Of a DNA stretch of 25,543 nucleotides, positions 15,528-22,225 are shown one piece after another. A program made the position numbers and the translations under genes. Source of the DNA: an uncultured Desulfuromonadales bacterium (GTDB lineage Bacteria > Desulfobacterota > Desulfuromonadia > Desulfuromonadales > Geopsychrobacteraceae). Each line of letters begins with the position of its first letter. Positions within the stretch are counted from its first letter, which is position 1. The notes beneath the pieces were generated by a model that did no database searches, was not told the DNA's origin, and saw nothing but the letters and a program-made list of their open reading frames with translations. The stretch lies in NCBI GenBank assembly GCA_945787295.1, contig CALZHQ010000064.1:1-25543 (forward strand), read 5' to 3'.

Positions 15528-16535
15528 TTACTTCCCGAAGCAAACCCCGCGCCACCACGGCGGTGGCATTTCGTCAACCTTACCACGCAGCCCTGGTTTC
15601 CGGGCCTCTTTGTTACAGAAATCGGTGCGGAAGCGGTCGGCGAAGATCTGGTGCACTTTCGTGGTCGGGTGTACCGTGTCCCAGAACAGGTAGGTATCTG
15701 GATCGTTACAGGACGTGTTGTCGGGCATCAGGCAGGACTCGGTGACATTCACCAGGCCGTAGTCCGCCGGCGAGGCGACAAGATCGTTCACAACCTGATA
15801 GGAGTCGAACACATTAATCGTCTCCGCACATGCGTCCGGCAATCCGGCGAGGGCCTGTTCCAGGCCGGCATTGAACAGCATGACCGCTTGGGAAACCTGG
15901 GTCTGCGTGTCCGTGTCAAAACCCAGCACGAACGGCGTCAGGCTGAGATCGGGCAGGTTTCCGACCATGAAATGCCTCCCCCCGGCCGTCCCCAGCCGGC
16001 ACACAGCCTCGGTAATATTGGCCACAGCCTGGGTCAGAATGCTCTGCATCGCCTCCGGCTGCATCATGCCGAGGAACATGTCGTTCGGCCCGGCCCAGAC
16101 CACGTAGAGGGCCTTCGGGTTCAGCCCGTTGGGGTTGGCGGCCAGCAACGCATCGATCTCCTCGGGGACACCGGGCAGGGGGTCCGGAAAAAATTGGGGA
16201 TACTGCACGTTGTTGAAGTTGGAGAGTGGTGTCCCGCCAATGATGTAGGTCCCGGTAAACGCCCCGCCGTAAGACAGGCTGTCGACATCGACAGCCAGTT
16301 CGGTGGCCAGGTACTCAGGCCACACCGGTCCGTTGCTGAAGCGCTCCGCATAGGGTGGACTCGGTGGCCAGAACCCGGTCAACTCGTAGAAATTCCCTGT
16401 GTCCGACAGGCTGTCTCCGATGATATAGACGTCGTTGGCCGGATTACCGGCAAGCGACGTCCCGGTCGCAGCAACCAGCAACAATAAGCCGCAAAACAAC
16501 CCCAATTGAAACAATCTGCTCACGATCCCCTTCAT
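15528..16535 (-). CDS. Secreted GDSL (SGNH) lipase/esterase
   Basis: 335 residues. A signal peptide (about residues 1-29, MKGIVSRLFQLGLFCGLLLL then VAATGTSLAG) sends it out of the cytoplasm. Block I is GDSLSDTGNF with nucleophile Ser42, block III is WAGPNDMF with the oxyanion Asn, and block V is DTVHPTTKVH with Asp286 and His289, so all catalytic elements are present. The family hydrolyses ester bonds of lipids, acyl sugars or other substrates; the substrate cannot be read from sequence. No autotransporter domain follows. The ATG at 16535 follows GGAGG by six bases and gives the signal peptide; the frame is open further upstream through the leader, so longer starts are rejected. A c-di-GMP-type riboswitch lies in its ~215-base leader. 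Confidence 0.9.
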   Translation of the reverse strand: MKGIVSRLFQLGLFCGLLLLVAATGTSLAGNPANDVYIIGDSLSDTGNFYELTGFWPPSPPYAERFSNGPVWPEYLATELAVDVDSLSYGGAFTGTYIIGGTPLSNFNNVQYPQFFPDPLPGVPEEIDALLAANPNGLNPKALYVVWAGPNDMFLGMMQPEAMQSILTQAVANITEAVCRLGTAGGRHFMVGNLPDLSLTPFVLGFDTDTQTQVSQAVMLFNAGLEQALAGLPDACAETINVFDSYQVVNDLVASPADYGLVNVTESCLMPDNTSCNDPDTYLFWDTVHPTTKVHQIFADRFRTDFCNKEARKPGLRGKVDEMPPPWWRGVCFGK

Positions 16536-16578
16536 AACAACCTCCTTGCCTCCCAGTACCTGAGTATTCGAGTGCTTC

Positions 16579-16651
16579 CAAAAAAACACCGGCAAAGCAG
16601 GGCTTCCACCTGCTGCAGGCAATGTAGATAAAATGCAAACAGCCGGGCTGC
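16579..16651 (-). terminator. Possible riboswitch expression platform (terminator/antiterminator)
   Basis: On the minus strand, a U7 run (16586-16580) follows GCCGG (16593-16589). GCCGG can pair with CCGGC (16646-16642), enclosing an inner AGCAGG/CCTGCT hairpin (16614-16596), to give a terminator. The same CCGGC is the end of GCAGCCCGGC, which can instead pair over 10 bp (one G-U) with GCTGGGCTGC at the 3' edge of the aptamer. The two foldings exclude each other. Drawn by eye, with no energies computed. Confidence 0.4.
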
Positions 16652-16663
16652 CACATGCTCCAA

Positions 16664-16752
16664 GCGCAGCCCAGCCGTCTTAACATGGTCCGAAGTAAGA
16701 CCCGCGGCTTTCCGTCCCAACTTCGCAGCTGGTTTGGCATTATCCAATGATT
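16664..16752 (-). promoter_or_regulatory. GEMM / cyclic-di-GMP-I type riboswitch aptamer
   Basis: Reading the minus strand from about 16750, all core blocks of the class occur in order: AATGCCAAACC; a P2 stem CCAGCT/AGTTGG with a GCGA (GNRA) loop; GGGACGGAAAGCC; CGGGTCTTA...TAAGAC as the P3 stem; and GGCTGGGCTGC at the 3' side. In Vibrio Vc2 numbering A18, G20, A47 and the 3' C92 are retained. The usual G21 and C46, which I recall as pairing with each other, are exchanged for C21 and G46, a compensatory swap. G20 favours c-di-GMP over the cAMP-GMP (A20) variants known in Geobacter, but the ligand is inferred. A convincing P1 helix was not found by eye. Confidence 0.82.
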
Positions 16753-16761
16753 AATTTACAG

Positions 16762-16789
16762 AGTGTAACATGCCGGGATGCAAAGGCAA
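16762..16789 (-). promoter_or_regulatory. Candidate promoter of the riboswitch-esterase unit
   Basis: On the minus strand TTGCCT (16789-16784) and TACACT (16767-16762) are 16 bases apart. The -10 is extended by TG (TGTTACACT). Transcription would start near 16755, just before the aptamer, as is typical for riboswitches. Confidence 0.5.
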
Positions 16790-17097
16790 CTTGGCGAGGT
16801 CGCTGTAGAATGGGCTGTGCCGCGGTAGGGTCTGCTGAAACTTTTTAGGAATATTCCTGTACTGGGTCTTGTCTTGAATATCGTGAATTAATCTCACAAG
16901 CCCAGACTGAACCGCCACTCGCCGACTAGACATTTTCAAGTTTCACAAGTCGTGAGTATTCTATTTTGATACTCATCATTTTAAGGCTCTTGGCTCCTGC
17001 TGAGAGTCTTGTTTGATCTGTTGTCTACTGATCAGAAAGTTGTCAGTATGATCTGCTAGTATGCTCCTCGGTACAACATGTAACGAGGGGGATACCT
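16790..17097 (+). other. Non-coding divergent region between the esterase unit and the NifU-like gene
   Basis: About 300 AT-rich bases. A short minus-strand reading frame (16939-16751) has no convincing ribosome site or protein-like composition. An extended -10-like TGCTAGTAT lies near 17054-17062, about 40 bases before the NifU-like gene, without a well-spaced -35. Nothing else is recognised. Confidence 0.35.
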
Positions 17098-17322
17098 ATG
17101 AGGAACGATGTTGAAGCAGCAATCGAGATGATCCGACACAATCTACTAGCGACTGGAAGCGATGTTGAGCTGGTGAGTACGACCGATCTTGGTATTGTTT
17201 GTGTGAACTTGTCTGGGGAGTGTTGCTCTGGGCGGCTGAGACGACTGATGACCATCTTGCATATTGAAGACACTATAAAAAAGCAGGTTCCAGGCATTAA
17301 AGTAGTGATGGAAAATTCCTAA
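17098..17322 (+). CDS. NifU C-terminal-domain-like small protein with altered cysteine motif
   Basis: 74 residues. The pattern DVELVSTTDLGIVCVNLSG, then a cysteine block, then IEDTIKKQVPGIKVV, follows the NifU/Nfu C-terminal domain, which carries transient Fe-S clusters on a CxxC motif. Here the block reads GECCSGR: two adjacent cysteines with no second cysteine three residues on, so classical cluster binding is doubtful. The protein may be a diverged Nfu or only share the fold. GAGGGGG lies before the ATG. It is a single gene with its own terminator, divergent from the riboswitch-esterase unit. Confidence 0.6.
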   Translation: MRNDVEAAIEMIRHNLLATGSDVELVSTTDLGIVCVNLSGECCSGRLRRLMTILHIEDTIKKQVPGIKVVMENS

Positions 17323-17324
17323 CA

Positions 17325-17364
17325 AAATGAAGCCCAGCTCATCATGGCTGGGGCTTCTTCATTT
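17325..17364 (+). terminator. Rho-independent terminator after the NifU-like gene
   Basis: AAATGAAGCCCAGC (17325-17338) pairs with GCTGGGGCTTC...ATTT (17347-17364) with a small asymmetry, starting two bases after the stop codon. TTCTTCATTT forms the T-rich tail. Confidence 0.8.
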
Positions 17365-17468
17365 CAGTGTCTCTAATATCGTGAATTTCCATTTTGTGAC
17401 AGGACCGCCCGAAGCTCGAAAATCCTGCCCAGAAAATCTAAAGTTTTAGACGAAGTCCCCCTATCAGG

Positions 17469-17548
17469 TGAAACTCCCGACATTGTCAGGTCGGTAGCTC
17501 TTTGCCAGAGGTTGGATGAAATTAATAATAAAATGAAACTCCGGACAT
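17469..17548. repeat. Pair of 15-base direct repeats in the gap after the OmpA-like gene
   Basis: TGAAACTCCCGACAT (17469-17483) and TGAAACTCCGGACAT (17534-17548) differ by one base and lie 50 bases apart. The 17365-17622 gap has no credible gene on either strand. The repeats could be a regulator site pair or the remains of a mobile element end; neither is shown. Confidence 0.35.
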
Positions 17549-17622
17549 AGCTTGGTCTTCTTCTGCGTCTCGAAACAAGTGACATGCGGGCGTTTGATAG
17601 ATCGCTGTTAGACATTTTTGAG

Positions 17623-18867
17623 CTACTGGTTGGCATCTTGCTGTTCCAGAGAAGCCAGCGGTCCGAGCAACAATTCAACTCGACGATTTAGGTGGCGCGA
17701 AACGGGATCGTCATTGGGGATGCGTGGTTGGCTCTCGCCGTAGCCGATAGCGACGACTCGCTGTGTCGGCAATCCTTCATCGGCCAGCAGACGTGCGACG
17801 GATCTCGCTCGAGCAAATGACAACGCCCAATTCGATGTAAACTCTGAGTGCCTTATCGGCTTGTCGTCGGTATGGCCGGCGACGACAAGCACGCGACCAG
17901 GAGCCTGGGCAAGCTGGACGTGCAGTTCCGGCACAAGCCTCTGAACAGCTTCCCGCCCCGCTTCGCTAATCGCAGCAGAACCTGCACTAAACAAAAGCTT
18001 TCCATCAATCTCGATAAGGGTTCTCTGTTCGTCCGAATCAGGTGGTGGTTCAGTATTTTCAGGCGGTACCGACTGAACGACGGGTTGCTCCTGTAGCAGA
18101 TCAATCAGGCGGTTCTGAAAATTCCATGCATACACAAACAGGAGAAGGAACGCCAACAGAACTAAACACAGGGAGCCATTTGAGCTGGCAGGAGACGACA
18201 TTTTACGGCTGACAATCTCAGTTTTTAATGCATCGATCTGGGCCTGAATGTTGGCGCTGTCGTCTTTTGGAGAAGTCACTACACCACTGATCAACAGTTT
18301 CCAGCCATGTACAAATTCGAGAGACCAGCGAGAACCGAGTACCACAACCAGCGCAACCACCCACAGAATAAACGCAGCGGAAACGACCGTCACGACCTTC
18401 ACTGCTATTGCATAGGCCTGCCTAACCTGGGCAGACATTTTCAGTAATGGTGCCTGCAGCGCCAGTGTCGATCCCACCAACGCTTTGGTCTGATCGATGA
18501 CTGGACCCAGGTCCGGGAAATCTGGTAAGCGGAGAAAGTTAAGATTCAACTTCGAAATCGGCCAGATATCCCCTATCTTGTTGACTGAATTGACGACCGG
18601 TTTAAGTGCACCCATTACCTTTTCGAACTGTCGATTGAAGTCCGCAACTGGTTTTTTGACCGCATCGGCGTTCTTCTTGATGTGGGCGATCTGAGCTTGC
18701 ACGCTCTGCTCGAACTGCGTGACCTGCGTCGATATTGCAGAGAAGGTGATAGTGCCGCCGATGGCTACCGACAGCACGAACAGCAATGGAATACCAACTT
18801 TCATGATCAAGGACAGTCCGTAGATTCGCGGACCGATTGAGCTCCATATCCGAACCACAGTATTCAT
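17623..18867 (-). CDS. OmpA/MotB-like membrane protein with three transmembrane helices
   Basis: 414 residues. Hydrophobic helices lie at about 19-43, 154-178 and 232-250, which places the C terminus in the periplasm if the N terminus is cytoplasmic. Residues ~285-403 are an OmpA-like peptidoglycan-binding domain (LLFSAGSAAI, AGHTDDKPIR, SNWALSFARARSVARLL, GYGESQPRIPNDD, NRRVELLL). The HTDDKPIR and SNWALSFARA segments are closest in style to MotB-type domains. Between helices 1 and 2 is a long, probably periplasmic, helical segment. No MotA/ExbB/TolQ partner is next to it, so a stator role is only a guess. GAGGT lies eight bases before the ATG. Confidence 0.8.
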   Translation of the reverse strand: MNTVVRIWSSIGPRIYGLSLIMKVGIPLLFVLSVAIGGTITFSAISTQVTQFEQSVQAQIAHIKKNADAVKKPVADFNRQFEKVMGALKPVVNSVNKIGDIWPISKLNLNFLRLPDFPDLGPVIDQTKALVGSTLALQAPLLKMSAQVRQAYAIAVKVVTVVSAAFILWVVALVVVLGSRWSLEFVHGWKLLISGVVTSPKDDSANIQAQIDALKTEIVSRKMSSPASSNGSLCLVLLAFLLLFVYAWNFQNRLIDLLQEQPVVQSVPPENTEPPPDSDEQRTLIEIDGKLLFSAGSAAISEAGREAVQRLVPELHVQLAQAPGRVLVVAGHTDDKPIRHSEFTSNWALSFARARSVARLLADEGLPTQRVVAIGYGESQPRIPNDDPVSRHLNRRVELLLGPLASLEQQDANQ

Positions 18868-19265
18868 GATGATACCTCACGGGAATTTCTATACAAATGA
18901 ACCCGACATACTGAAAAGAGCACTGAGGAGAACGCACAGGAACTAGGCCGATCAGGAAAGCGCAATCTTTTCAATAGTATTGTACTGACAAAATATGATC
19001 CCACTAAAGGTTACCCCTGAGGTTATAATTTAACAACAAGGGGTAGCTGAATATTTTAAAAGACACTAGTTTTCAGATGCGGTGAATGAACAGAAAAGAT
19101 TGAAGAATAAAAGTGATTCGCCACGATTTTCTTTAGGATATTTCGAGTCTTAAAATTTGTAAGATTTGAACTGAAAATCGATGAGTTGAACTTGACTAGG
19201 TCTGACAATGCCTGTCAGAACAAGATTTGAGCTACTAGATGTAAAGAGACCTGAACAGTCCAGCC
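18868..19265 (-). other. 398-base AT-rich gap with a small inverted repeat
   Basis: No gene is credible on either strand. TCTGACA (19201-19207) and TGTCAGA (19213-19219) form a perfect 7-bp hairpin or operator-like dyad with a five-base centre, 47 bases beyond the end of the acetyltransferase gene; no T-run follows on that strand. The gap separates the accessory block from the nucleic-acid gene block. Confidence 0.4.
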
Positions 19266-19805
19266 TCAACACCGCTTCTTCCCTTTAGGTTTGGTTCGCT
19301 GGGGAGTTTTTACCGCCTTGACTGATTTAGTGGCTGTTTTAAACTCAGGTTCGTAACCGACAGTAAAGCTGCTGCCGGCATTTCTGATACTCAGAAAATG
19401 GGCATTGTTTTTATCATAGGGACAAATCGGCTGACGACAGGGTTCAAAACCGAATTTTTCATAATAGCCCGGCTCGCCAAGTACAAACAGGGTCTGGCTG
19501 TTGATAGCTTCTTGTCTTAAAGCAAAACGGAGCAGCTCCGAACCGACCCCCTGTTTTTGAAATTCAGGCGATACGGCCATCGGTGCCAGGTGCAATCCGC
19601 AGATATTGCGGCCGTGATAGGCATTGGAAAAGGCGATGTAGGCGATTGCCTTACCGGCATGAATACAGACCCATTCATGGAGCGGCTTGTCATTTTCGTG
19701 GAGCTTCTGCACCAAGGTCGCTTCGTAATCACTGCCAGGAAATGCACGGCGTAAAAGCGCATAGGCCTTGGCACGGTGCTGTTCAGTCAATTTCTGTATT
19801 TTCAT
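19266..19805 (-). CDS. GNAT N-acetyltransferase, YhbS-like
   Basis: 179 residues. The acetyl-CoA binding motif A is LAPMAVSPEFQKQGVGSELL (pattern Q-x-x-G-x-G), followed by the FVLGEPGYYEKFGFEP segment typical of YhbS-like acetyltransferases. The acceptor substrate is unknown. The C-terminal ~25 residues are strongly basic (PQRTKPKGKKRC), unusual for the family and suggestive of nucleic-acid or ribosome contact. The ATG at 19805 follows AGGAG by seven bases; the open frame upstream overlaps the preceding gene and is not used. It lies 37 bases after the exonuclease-RNase HI gene on the same strand, likely one transcript. Confidence 0.85.
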   Translation of the reverse strand: MKIQKLTEQHRAKAYALLRRAFPGSDYEATLVQKLHENDKPLHEWVCIHAGKAIAYIAFSNAYHGRNICGLHLAPMAVSPEFQKQGVGSELLRFALRQEAINSQTLFVLGEPGYYEKFGFEPCRQPICPYDKNNAHFLSIRNAGSSFTVGYEPEFKTATKSVKAVKTPQRTKPKGKKRC

Positions 19806-19842
19806 TCTCAGCTCCTGAAAAGCTTTCGGCTGGGAAACAAAT

Positions 19843-21294
19843 TTAACAGAGTCGCAGCTGACCATCATCGTCAGCATATTCGGCATCTTCCCAATCGGCA
19901 ACCGGGACCGGTTCTGCCGGAGCGGTCGGCACTGCAATCCCCTGCTCTTCCGGCGGACGTTGCGTAAAGCGAGCGACCACCGGATTCTCTTCATCGACCG
20001 TCTGCATTCCGGCTTCAGCAGCCCGCTTGGCCAGTTTGTCACAGCGTTCGTTAAATGGATGCCCGGCATGGCCGCGCACCCATTGCCATTCAACGTCATG
20101 TTGACGCGAAAGGACCGCCAGCTGCTGCCAGAGATCCTGATTTTTGAGCGCGCCCGGCTCTTCCAGTCGTCCCTTACGGATCCAGCCGTGAAGCCATTCG
20201 TTCATCCCGCGGACCAGATACTGGGAATCGCTGAAAACGCGGACCCGGCTGCGGCTATTCAGAGCTTCCAACCCCTTGATTGCCGCGATAAGCTCCATCC
20301 GCTGCGAGGTAGAAACCGGTTCAAAGCCGCTTAATTCCTTTTCGTGCTCGCCGTAGCGCAGTACCACGCCATAGCCCCCGGGTCCAGAGTCTCTGCCCGA
20401 GCCATCGCTGTACAGTTCGACCACACCTGCCTCCGGCGGGGTAAAAGCAATCTCCAGCCCCTCAAATTCGAGCTCACGAAGCAGTGGGATCAAGGTCGAC
20501 AGGTTCGGCGGCTGACACTTCAGATCGGCAAGCTCAACGTCCAGCGGCACGTCATAGCGAACGGTCGCCAGTTTTTTCGAGAGCCGCGCCTGGTCGACAT
20601 AAGTCTTTAAATTATCCCGCCGCTTCTTGCCGTTGACCAAACTTTGCCACTTGAAGACCCCTTCGAGAGAATCGAACTGTTTGATCAGCTCGGCAGCGGT
20701 TTTCTCGCCGATGCCGGGAACCCCTGGAATATTATCCGAAGTATCGCCAGCCAAACCGAGCAGATCCGGCACCAGTTCTGGGCCGACACCGAAGCGCTCA
20801 AGCACCTCTTGCGGACCGGAACGTTTGTCTTTCATGGTATCGAGCAAGTTGATCCGCCCAGTGACAATCTGCAACAAATCCTTGTCGCCGGTGACAACCG
20901 TCACCTCGAGTCCGTCAGCAGCGTGCTGACGGGCCAAAGTCGCAATCAGGTCATCAGCCTCGAAGCCGGGAGCGTCCAGGGCAGGAATATTGAGGGCCTG
21001 CACCAGCTGCTTGATGTAAGTAATCTGCAACACCAGATCCTCGGGCATCTCTTCCCGGTTCGCCTTGTATGCAGGATAGATTTCGCGCCGAAAGGTCTCT
21101 TCACGGGGGCGATCAAAGACCACGGCCAGGTAATCGGGGCGATTCTCCCGCAGCAGGTCGAGCAGCATCCGGGTGAAACCGAAGATGGCATTGGTCGGCA
21201 TCCCGCCAGTGGTGGCGAGATCGCGAATACCGTAATAGGCGCGATAGATGTAACTGGAACCATCCAGTAAACAAAGCTGTGGTGATGATTTCAC
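19843..21294 (-). CDS. Fusion protein: PolA-type 5'-3' exonuclease + RNase HI
   Basis: 483 residues, one uninterrupted frame. Residues ~1-285 are a complete PolA N-terminal 5'-nuclease without polymerase: Asp11 in LLDGSS, Asp61 in VFDRP, FEADD at 111-115, TGDKD at 135-139, GDTSDNIPG at 183-191 and the DNA-binding GVPGIGEKTA at 191-200. Residues ~292-430 are a complete RNase HI: Asp297 (YSDGSG), Glu334 (RMELIAA), Asp356 (FSDSQY), His409 (RGHAGH) and Asp419 (NERCDKLA). The last ~50 residues are acidic and disordered. Both activities act on RNA primers and flaps of Okazaki fragments, so a primer-removal role is the natural inference. It is followed by the GNAT gene and divergent from a second RNase H-fold gene. 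Confidence 0.92.
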   Translation of the reverse strand: MKSSPQLCLLDGSSYIYRAYYGIRDLATTGGMPTNAIFGFTRMLLDLLRENRPDYLAVVFDRPREETFRREIYPAYKANREEMPEDLVLQITYIKQLVQALNIPALDAPGFEADDLIATLARQHAADGLEVTVVTGDKDLLQIVTGRINLLDTMKDKRSGPQEVLERFGVGPELVPDLLGLAGDTSDNIPGVPGIGEKTAAELIKQFDSLEGVFKWQSLVNGKKRRDNLKTYVDQARLSKKLATVRYDVPLDVELADLKCQPPNLSTLIPLLRELEFEGLEIAFTPPEAGVVELYSDGSGRDSGPGGYGVVLRYGEHEKELSGFEPVSTSQRMELIAAIKGLEALNSRSRVRVFSDSQYLVRGMNEWLHGWIRKGRLEEPGALKNQDLWQQLAVLSRQHDVEWQWVRGHAGHPFNERCDKLAKRAAEAGMQTVDEENPVVARFTQRPPEEQGIAVPTAPAEPVPVADWEDAEYADDDGQLRLC

Positions 21295-21483
21295 GTTTAC
21301 TCCTGACGCCGTGCTGCTTCTTTTAAACGTACGTTATCTTGACCGCAACTAGGATGACACATTCTGAGCACAAAACAAATGCCTCAGATGTAAAATATCC
21401 CCCGTATCCGCTTGCATATATACGCCATCACAACTACACTCCCCGGCAGCCAAGCTCTTACAAAATAAGGACAATCCCGACAG

Positions 21484-21708
21484 ATGAGTGAACAACAGAA
21501 TAATGATCCGCTGCACGGCATCACCCTGGAGCAGATCGTCACCAGCCTGGTCGACTATTACGGCTGGGAAGAATTGGGCGAACAGATCGACATCAGGTGC
21601 TTCAACAACGAACCCTCAGTAAAATCGAGCCTCAAATTCCTGCGTAGAACTCCTTGGGCAAGAAAGCAGGTCGAAGATCTGTACCTCGCGGTAAAAAGGA
21701 TCGGTTAG
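21484..21708 (+). CDS. VF530-family (DUF2132) small DNA-binding protein
   Basis: 74 residues. [33 protein letters not shown] and [20 protein letters not shown] match the VF530 family almost throughout; family members are reported to bind double-stranded DNA, with an unknown cellular role. It is full length. Its stop at 21706-21708 lies two bases before the TTG start of the next gene, indicating an operon with the RNase H-fold gene. It is divergent from the exonuclease-RNase HI fusion across 189 bases. Confidence 0.88.
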   Translation: MSEQQNNDPLHGITLEQIVTSLVDYYGWEELGEQIDIRCFNNEPSVKSSLKFLRRTPWARKQVEDLYLAVKRIG

Positions 21709-21710
21709 TT

Positions 21711-22208
21711 TTGAATGAACTGATCCTCCTCACTGATGGCAGCGTGGACAACCAGTCCAAGGTCGGCTACGGAGCCTACCTGCTGGTGACTGACGCGAGA
21801 CTTTCATCGCCGCAGCTGAAGGCGCACGTCAAGCTGCAGCGCTTTGAGCAGACCTCTTCGAGCAAGCTTGAGTTACAGACGCTGCTTTGGGCGTTAGGTG
21901 ATATTCTACCCTTGGGGTGCAATCTGACTGTCTATACAGATTCGCAAAACATTATCGGTCTGCCGGGCAGACGTGAGCGGTTGGAACAGAACGATTATCG
22001 CGCCAAGAATCGACGTCGGCTTAATAACGATCAGCTCTACCGAGAATTTTTCCGCCTGAACGATCAGCTGAACTGTAAACTGTTAAAAGCCCAGGGGCAC
22101 CGGCCAGCCAAACAAAAAGAAGAGATTGACCGGCTGTTCAGTCTCGTCGATAAAGCTTCAAGAACGGCACTGCGCAACGCCCTGCAAGGGGCCAACCCTT
22201 GCTATTAA
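21711..22208 (+). CDS. Compact RNase H-fold nuclease-like protein
   Basis: 165 residues from a TTG at 21711, about ten bases after AAGGA. Upstream in-frame codons overlap VF530 and give a non-conserved basic leader. The RNase H carboxylates are all in place: Asp9 (LLTDGSV), Glu54 (SKLELQTLLWA), Asp77 (VYTDSQN) and Asp147 (LVDKASR). The GYGAYLL strand and the KAQGHRPAKQ turn, with His130, also fit. It is too diverged from RnhA to assume the same substrate, but RNA-DNA hybrid cleavage is plausible. The conserved basic-helix region is replaced by an Arg-rich segment (RRERLEQNDYRAKNRRRL). It lies between VF530 and yaeQ in a four-gene plus-strand run. Confidence 0.82.
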   Translation: MNELILLTDGSVDNQSKVGYGAYLLVTDARLSSPQLKAHVKLQRFEQTSSSKLELQTLLWALGDILPLGCNLTVYTDSQNIIGLPGRRERLEQNDYRAKNRRRLNNDQLYREFFRLNDQLNCKLLKAQGHRPAKQKEEIDRLFSLVDKASRTALRNALQGANPCY

Positions 22209-22225
22209 TGATTTAAGGACACTCG

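Noticed and set aside
15651..16487. 278-residue plus-strand frame opposite the esterase
   Set aside because: Antisense to a gene with signal peptide and complete catalytic motifs; the translation is Arg/Gly/Val-rich noise.
16751..16939. 62-residue minus-strand frame upstream of the riboswitch
   Set aside because: It lies in a promoter region, lacks a convincing ribosome site and shows no recognisable features.
17373..17678. 101-residue minus-strand frame overlapping the OmpA-like gene end
   Set aside because: It begins inside the OmpA-like gene in another frame; Ser/Arg-rich and without a ribosome site.
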